Source: Favolaschia claudopus
Taxonomy: Eukaryota; Basidiomycota; Agaricomycetes; Agaricales; Mycenaceae
Direction: 5' to 3'
Length of the DNA: 64,000 nt
NCBI GenBank assembly: GCA_037176885.1
Contig: JAWWNJ010000001.1
Location: 1,302,001-1,366,000 of the forward strand
Part shown: in pieces, positions 57,000 to 64,000 of the stretch
Position numbering within the stretch: the first letter of the stretch is position 1
Layout: each line of letters starts with the position of its first letter
Translations under genes and position numbers: made by a program
The notes under the pieces: generated by a model
What the model saw: only the letters and a program-made list of their open reading frames with translations
Databases searched by the model: none
What the model was told of the DNA's origin: nothing

Positions 57000-58164
57000 T
57001 TTGGCGGCGGCGGCGACGAGATTCCTCGCAAAGTGGGGGACGTGGTAGGTGTGGGTGGCTGTGTTAGTGATGCTGACCTTCAAGTCACCGCCGAAAAATT
57101 CACACAAAAAAGGATACTGAATCTGAAGAATTCCACTGGCATGAAAGGTCAAATACATCTGTACTAACGTTATATACGAGGCAAACGCAATGTACACCGT
57201 ACTTCCTCTTGGCCCGCCTTCAGTGGAATCGAAGGTCGTCCTCGCCGTAAATCATATCCACGCAGAATACACGTTACTCAACCAACCAACCACCTGCCTG
57301 CCCAACTCCGGACGCCCTCTCCGCCTACAAACGTGCAGGGGGAGGACAACAAATGCGTAAGACGGAATCGTAAACCGGAACGCGAAAGAGACCCAAGGGA
57401 AACAATGATGGGCGCGCGGTGACGCGTCGTGTATGGGGAGGGGAATGGGTGGGGGGGGATTGGAGATAAAGGAGTGTGGGGGGTGGTAGATAACAATGTA
57501 TGTACACATCATCACAGAAGGGAGTCGTTAGGAAGGAAGGATGGAAACAAATTGGAAACAAAGGGTGTTGGATGAAATGGGATGTGGGATGAAAAATGAT
57601 GATAACGGTAGGGATATGGAGACTGAAACGGGCGCAATGTGTATAATGGACAGGGAATTAAGCGGCCAGTAGTCGTTCGACATCCCGACTGCTGGCGTGA
57701 AATGAGAAGCGTCCGTGGGGAAGTATTAAATAACACCTGAGTTATAACGTGGAGGGGATTTGGCGCCGTATCGCGCCGCGCAGCGGCCAAAGAAGCGCAC
57801 GACCTGCCATTGACTGGCGGGCGGCGCCGCAATAATTAAAGAGATAGTAGAGGATCGTGGTTTCGGGAGGCCAGCGAGAACCAAGCACTGACCAGCGCGA
57901 CAGCACCGGCTGCATAGTTGTCTTGTGTGCAATGCATGCTGGCGTGGGGAAGGGACAAACGCTCCCTTCTCTTGTCGCATCTCCCAACGGGATAACCACC
58001 TGAACCTCCGCACTCTGTCATGACTCGCGTATCCGTGGGGACCTATTCCCTCTCCATCTCCGACTGAGCCTAACCTCTACACCTTCCCTCCACCCCCAGT
58101 TGCTCAGCCGCTCTCGGGACGCAGAGCCCGAATCACACACTCCGCAGACTAACGATCAACGAGT
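57000..58164. other. intergenic region; right part belongs to a duplicated segment
   Basis: About 1.16 kb between the coatomer gamma start and the first casein kinase stop. From about 57290 onward it is similar to 61330-62238: shared blocks include CTGGCGTGA...GCGTCCGTGGGG and CCTCCACCCCCAG(T/C)TGCTCAGCC just downstream of each kinase gene. No gene was recognised. Confidence 0.6.
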
Positions 58165-59423
58165 CTACCAGAGCTCAGTCTCACGACCACGGGCGCCTCG
58201 TTGCTGGCCTACGGCGCCGGGAGTCCCCTGTTGCGCCTGACGGGTGTGGGAGCGGAGCCTGACAAAGGCACAATCAACAAAAGCTACTGAACGAGAAGGG
58301 AAGAAAAACCTACATCCTGTCGCTGACGCGGGGGTCCTCTTCTTCGTGGACGACCTTGCGACGCCCACTAGCAGTCGGCTTGCTGGTGCTTGCGGAGCCA
58401 TCGTCGGGAGCACTACGCTGCACGCTCCAGTCGAAGACATAGTCGTACTGATAGCCTTCACGGACGAAAAGGTCGCGGAAGAGCTTGCGCAAGTACGAGT
58501 AGTCGGGCTTGTCGTCGAAGCGGAGCGCACGAGTGTAGTTGAGGAAGATACCGAACTCGTTGGGGAAACCACGGCACAGGAGGTCCGTAGGAGTAGTCAT
58601 CTTCTTCTCCATGATGCGGTCGTACTTCTGCTTCTTGGTGGCGGCTTTGAGTCCCTGCCACGGCAGTGCGCCACGCAGAAAGTACATCAAAACGTAAGCA
58701 AGTGACTCGAGGTCGTCACGACGTGCTTGCTCGACACCAAGATGGGTGTTGATCGAGGTGTAGCGAGCGGTACCAGTCAGGTTCTTGTTCTCCCTGTAAG
58801 GAATGTGCAGGTGCGTCTTGGGGTCACGGAACTTCTTTGCAAGACCGAAGTCAATGACGTTGACTTGATTTCCGCGTTTCCCGATGCCCATAACGAAGTT
58901 GTCGGGCTTGATGTCGCGGTGAATGAAGTTCCGAGAATGGACATACTCAATTCTGGAGATCTGTCCGACGAACATGAGGCAGACAAAATCGAACGACAGC
59001 AATGACTCACGAGTTGGTCTGCGAGCAGCAAAACGGTCTTGAGACTAAATTTGCGGTTGCAGAAATTGAAGAGGTCCTCAAGAGAGGGGCCAAGAAGGTC
59101 CATGACCATGGCGTTATAGTCGCATTCAGTACCAAACCATCTGACAAATGGAACGCCGACGCCGCCGGCGAGGGTCTTGTAGACCTTCGACTCGTACTCG
59201 AGCTGGGGATGCTTGGCCTTGATAGACTCGAGCTTAATGGCGACCTCTTCGCCAGAGATGATGTTTATTCCGAGGTAAATGTCACCTGGAGAGGCGGGGT
59301 TGAAAACGACGGTGAAAACGTGGATGACACGGGCGTACCAAAGGATCCTGAACCGATCTTTTTGCCCAGTCTATACTTTCCGCCGACTCTGAGGTCTAAA
59401 CGGTGTGAAGAGCTATCGGCCAT
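58165..59423 (-). CDS. casein kinase 1 (delta/epsilon, Hhp1-type), copy A
   Basis: Ser/Thr kinase of the CK1 family. The ATG at 59423 starts [20 protein letters not shown], then the Gly loop KKIGSGSFG split from DIYLGINII by an intron. EEVAIKLES carries the ATP Lys. Further: [20 protein letters not shown], the catalytic loop [40 protein letters not shown] (DFG), the CK1 signature [16 protein letters not shown], and [20 protein letters not shown]. The tail reads [20 protein letters not shown], and after a last intron [20 protein letters not shown] to ETELW with TAG at 58165. Without the last splice the frame would stop right after SDRM. It differs from copy B by few residues in the kinase domain (for example VMDLL against VLDLL). 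Confidence 0.94.
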
Positions 59424-62238
59424 TCGTTATTATAGAGGAGAAAGAGAAGCAAGTGGGAGGAGGAAGAGGGAAAGAGATCAACGGAGGCGTGGGTGCCGTG
59501 TGTATACTGATGTTATGTGTCACGGCTGTGTGCCGCTGCGCGAATTACTGATCTCATGCAACACCCTTGTTCTAACCAAAAATCAGCAATATGCCTAGCG
59601 TCCCACAAAAAATTCCTTGCGGTCTGTTATGCGGTCCAGAGAAGCCCTTTGATTTTTTCTCCCTCTCTCAGTGACATCGAGGCGCAAAAAGGTATATGAA
59701 ATTTGTTTTCCTGTAACCAATGTTTCACCATACATAGGAGGCGCATAGAGCGATCGGTAGAGAGCGTTTGAACTCGAGGAATAGTCGAATTCACTGATTT
59801 AAGCGTTCAAACGTTCAAGAACGAAGAAACCGACTCTACCACCTCGATTTTTGACTTGGAAGTAACCCAAACGTCCAATTCGTTAACAACGACGATGCTC
59901 TTGCCTCAGTCCTAATGACACAGGAGTGCAGATTTTCTGTGTCGTATTGGAAACCGTCTGAATTACCGTCCCTAGTGGCCCGCGCACAAAACGCGTTCTG
60001 CTTTCAAGACGGGCTAGATCTCTCCTTGATATGCTGCTGGATGATGCTGTTGCGGCGCAAAACTAGTGCTTTCCGAGCTGAATACATGGAGTCTTGGAAT
60101 CCACCGGTGACCATCTGGAAGCAAGCTACAACAGTGGCCAACTAGAAAAGCCCAAAAGCAGTCAACCACACAATCAAAACCCCACCGCTGTTTCACTTTC
60201 AATGGCCCCGTTGTGCAGCTTGCTACATCCGCAAAAGAGTCACCAAGAGAGAAACGCAAAGTAGAGCCTAAACAAGCATTGCCAGCCAGAGTATCACTAG
60301 TGCTCAAAAGTTTGGTTCGGACCGAAACGCGCATTTCCAAAATTGCCGGGATCCGACTGAAGTGGAAAGCGACGAATCAACTGGAAAACTACAGGAGTGC
60401 TCTGAAAACTGCCTATGAATCTTGGATGTCCAGTCGTTGCTTTCACAAAGCTGCATACGTGTTCCTCTTCTGTCTTGAAACTGGCTGGTCCACTGTTGCA
60501 GCCGCTCTTGTTCTTGTACACAAGGCTACGCCCAGAAGTAGGCCGGTAGAAGACCCTCTGCAATTGCTCTTTGGAAAGTTCAAACATATCTAGGTGCGCC
60601 AGTCAAAAACTCAATCATGAGCAGTCGAATTTGAAAAACAAGCAGGAGAACATCGTGACCGTGACTCTGTACCTGAAAACCACCTGCATCCCTCACGCTC
60701 AATAGCAATAGACCTTGCAACCGCCTCAATCCGTTTATCTTATATATATTAATGATCATTGAAATGAAGCATTGCTGGGCACGTTCCGAACTTGCATGAG
60801 AATGCACCCAAGTCGCCGCTAGCTCGAGCGCAACAGACATCCATCGCCTCATCAATACGCTCCTGCCGGTGTAAAGAGTCAGACCATCGACAAGTCACTG
60901 ATAGGCCAATTCAAGACTGGCGCCGCGGCGGTTTACATCCAACTCTCTGCTTATCGCATAAATGAGATTTTCCTCGTCTTCGTTCTCAGTCACACTCATT
61001 TGACTGGCGCCCGACGACGAGGATGGTTTTATATCAGACATCGAGCTTCAGTCGTCTTCAATCACTGACTTGGGTGTCGGTCCAAAAACAAGACTGGCTC
61101 AAAACTTCGTAACTGTATAATATACATTGATTTCTTCAACCCGGACACCACAATTCAGACAGTCATACGGCAAGTAATCATGGATGGATGAAGCAAGAAC
61201 TTGAACGTCCGACCGACGCACGAGTCGTACCTCTCCCACCGTCCATGAATCTCAAGGTAGTCCAAACACTTTCTATTCTTCATTCTGCATGCATCTTCTT
61301 CCCCCACCACCTCCACCCGACACACCAACCCACCCACCTCCCGCACACCGAGCGCCCTCTCCACCCACAAAAGCCGTGAGCAGAGGACAACAAAACCGAA
61401 ACCAATACGTGAATCGAGACAATCGGAACACGGCCCAGAGAAATCGTAGCAATCATCGTAACGAGGTGTGAAGTGGGCAGGAGGGGGAGGTGGAGAGAGG
61501 GAGATTCAGATGATTGAGAGTGCGAGTGGGGGAGGAAAGGGAAAGGCGAGGGACCGTGATTGGTGTGTACGTAGTGTATCTGTATCGTATCATGAACAGA
61601 AAGTGATAAGACGGTAGGGAGGGGAAATCGTTAATAGCACAGCAAGAATGATGTCGATAGAATTAAGATGATACAGGATGGAGGAGGGGCGGTGGGGAGG
61701 GATGGGATAGGATGTATAGTTCAGAGTGAGGGCACAGGCGCAAAAGGGTTATACAGTGTGAGACTTGTATCATGGGAAAGGGGGACAAAGGCGGCCAACA
61801 GTTGCTGGCGTGAAGAGGAAAGGCGTCCGTGGGGGGAAATATAGTACTGGACGGCGGCGGCGAGACGTAGTCTATGTGGAATATGGGGGGAGAATGGGGG
61901 AAGGAGCGACTTGGGAGCCCAGGGCCGCAAAGCAGCGATTAGGTGGAGAGCGCCGCACGAGGATGGATGGCTAGATTGCGACCGCCGCCGCTGGCGTAGT
62001 CATTGTCGATAAACACCAACGGCGCAATTGTCTTGTCGTTGCCGTGTGATCGTGTCGCTTCTTCGCTGCTAAAATTCACCTGCCGACTCACACTCCCCAA
62101 TGCACATACTCTCTCTGGGGATCCACCCCCCTCCGCCTGCTGACTGAGCAAAAACCTCTGCACCTTCCCTCCACCCCCAGCTGCTCAGCCACTCTCGGGA
62201 CGCAGAGCCCGAACGCGAAACGAACGATTCAACGAGTC
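59424..62238. other. 2.8-kb spacer between the two kinase genes
   Basis: 59424-61330 shows no recognisable gene. A clean 126-codon frame at 60213-60593 (+; KRKVEPKQALPARVSLVLKS) has no known relatives and overlaps an open frame on the other strand, so I do not call it. 61330-62238 resembles 57290-58164, the 3' flank of copy A. Confidence 0.5.
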
Positions 62239-63487
62239 ATTTACCAGAGCTCGGCATCGCGGCGAGCACCTCGCTGCTGACTTACAGCGCCGGGGGTGCC
62301 CTGCTGAGCCTGACGAGTGTGCGAACGAAGCCTAATTCAGTCATCAATATACGGGAAAGGCAGACAGGCAGATACCTACATTCTGTCGCTCGGCTCTTCC
62401 TCCTGGACGACCTTACGGCGAGCACTCGCGCCACCCTTGCTGGTACCAGTGGAACCATCGTCCTGAGCCCCATTGCGTTGGACGCTCCAGTCGAAGACAT
62501 AATCGTACTGATAACCCTCGCGAACGAAGAGGTCGCGGAAGAGCTTGCGCAAGTACGAGTAGTCGGGCTTGTCGTCGAAGCGGAGCGCACGAGTGTAGTT
62601 GAGGAAGATACCGAACTCGTTGGGGAAACCACGGCACAGGAGGTCCGTAGGAGTCGTCATCTTCTTCTCCATAATGCGGTCGTACTTCTGCTTCTTAGTG
62701 GCAGCTTTGAGTCCCTGCCACGGCAGTGCGCCACGCAAAAAGTACATCAAGACGTAAGCAAGCGACTCGAGGTCGTCACGACGGGCCTGCTCGACACCAA
62801 GATGGGTGTTGATGGAGGTGTAGCGAGCGGTACCAGTCAAGTTCTTGTTCTCCCTGTAAGGGATGTGCAGGTGCGTCTTGGGGTCACGGAACTTCTTTGC
62901 AAGACCAAAGTCGATGACATTGACTTGGTTTCCGCGTTTTCCAATGCCCATTAGAAAGTTGTCGGGCTTGATATCGCGGTGGATGAAATTGCGAGAGTGG
63001 ATGTATTCGATTCTCGAAATCTGGGATAAAAGAATCAGCGCAACTAAAAAAAGCAAGCTCGGGAGCATGACGCACAAGCTGGTCTGCAAGGAGCAGGACA
63101 GTCTTGAGACTGAATTTGCGGTTGCAGAAATTGAAAAGATCCTCGAGAGAGGGGCCAAGAAGGTCGAGTACCATGGCATTGTAGTCGCATTCTGTGCCGA
63201 ACCATCTGACGAAAGGCACTCCAACGCCGCCAGCGAGAGTCTTATAGACCTTGGACTCGTACTCGAGCTGCGGATGCTTCGCTTTGACGGACTCGAGCTT
63301 GATGGCGACCTCTTCGCCAGAAATGATGTTTATTCCGAGGTAAATGTCACCTGCGATGGAGCGATGAGCAATCCGATGGAACGAAGACTCAGAGCGACGC
63401 ACCAAAAGATCCGGAACCGATCTTTTTACCGAGTCTATACTTTCCGCCAACCCGAAGATCAAGTCTGTGCGTGGAAGCGTCGGCCAT
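62239..63487 (-). CDS. casein kinase 1 (delta/epsilon, Hhp1-type), copy B
   Basis: Second CK1 gene on the same strand, with the same exon layout as copy A: ATG at 63487 ([20 protein letters not shown]), Gly loop KKIGSGSFG before the first intron, [43 protein letters not shown] in [36 protein letters not shown]. The tail differs most: [20 protein letters not shown], then after the last intron [20 protein letters not shown] to DAELW with TAA at 62239. All catalytic residues are intact in both copies, so both are likely active. CK1 of this class acts in DNA repair, growth and clock control in fungi; which copy does what cannot be told from sequence. Confidence 0.94.
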
Positions 63488-64000
63488 TCGTAATGCGGGG
63501 GATGATTATGGGGTCAAGAAACTGGTAAAAAATGGATACGAGTTTAGTGAATGCTGCAGAGAAAGGGAGAGAAAGAAAGCGGAGGAGAGAAAGGATCAGT
63601 GGCCCAGCGGGCATATGAAGGCTGTTAAGGCAAAATGTGCGCAACCGCAACCCAATGACGACAACTAATGACTCGCTAGATGATTCCCTGACCATCCCAA
63701 GGTATCCCAAGCCATCGAACGCTGTGATCAGGAGCCCGCGAAGCTGAATAGTCGTCTTTGGGCGAGTGGGGTCGAAGAGGGAACCACGCCACGATAGGGC
63801 GATTACCGATACTTGGAGGAAAGTGGAGCGATAGAGTAGAAGAGAAATGTACTGACTGGGGTGTACAAGGTAGATGAGGATAGCGGAGAGAGGGAGAATT
63901 AGGAGGTGAGGAGTGGGAGAGGATGGGGGAGGAGACAAGGGTGATTCAAGCGGAGTTTGAACTTCGGCAGTCGGCACGCACCTGGTTTTCTTGAATCTTA
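63488..64000. other. upstream region of kinase copy B
   Basis: About 510 bases to the right edge. A minus-strand open frame (63459-63977) has Leu/Ser/Pro-rich composition without homology and overlaps the kinase exon, so it is more likely 5' UTR/promoter than a gene. Confidence 0.45.

Noticed and set aside
60213..60593. 126-codon gene on the plus strand
   Set aside because: No known relatives, and a comparable open frame overlaps it on the other strand; open frame alone is weak support.
63459..63977. 172-codon minus-strand gene at the right edge
   Set aside because: It overlaps the first exon of kinase copy B in another frame and has only Leu/Ser/Pro-rich sequence.

Overview
The window looks like nuclear DNA of a mushroom-forming basidiomycete (Agaricomycetes). 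The evidence is dense, mostly short spliced genes with introns of about 50-65 nt and GT...AG borders, plus gene families typical of that group: MYND-finger proteins with long helical N-termini, F-box proteins, an HNH-nuclease family, small secreted proteins with a GDCDG/IPCSCPP signature, and an O-fucosyltransferase-like family. Exon borders below were read by eye, so gene ends are firmer than internal splice sites.

Layout, left to right. 1-2272 (-) is a Zn2Cys6 transcription factor running off the left edge. 2760-3323 (-) is ribosomal protein uS10/S20. 3955-7401 (-) is a very large SAM-dependent methyltransferase with long disordered regions. 7627-8059 (-) is the SF3b5/SF3b10 splicing factor with a 22-nt microexon. 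9814-11874 (-) is a MYND zinc-finger protein, divergent from an unrecognised gene (12146-13976, +) built of three tandem copies of one ~105-residue module. 15325-20867 (-) is the phospholipase NTE1 and 21167-23053 (-) an O-fucosyltransferase-like type II membrane protein. A degenerate gene follows.

24061-29156 is the most unusual stretch. A BIRC6-type ubiquitin-conjugating catalytic half and a Cys-rich/helical N-terminal half, same strand, are separated by 2.1 kb that is bounded by an exact 15-bp direct repeat. I read this as one gene carrying a retroposon-like insertion in an intron. Next comes a 2.9-kb element with 29-bp terminal inverted repeats and a ~103-bp minisatellite (29434-32349), then an F-box gene, an HNH-nuclease gene, isocitrate lyase (glyoxylate cycle), a BCL7-like small acidic protein, an RNase H remnant of a non-LTR retrotransposon, an uncharacterised Pro/Ser-rich protein, a protein with three homeodomains, and an acidic protein of unknown function.

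The right part carries housekeeping genes: pantothenate kinase (CoA synthesis), a secreted protein with a duplicated Cys module, a DUF1963-like protein, coatomer gamma (COPI), and two near-identical casein kinase 1 genes lying 4.07 kb apart as a segmental direct duplication. Genes are mostly single units; several pairs converge closely (isocitrate lyase/BCL7-like, 69 nt; DUF1963-like/coatomer gamma, 131 nt). No rRNA gene, CRISPR array, prophage or canonical tRNA was found.
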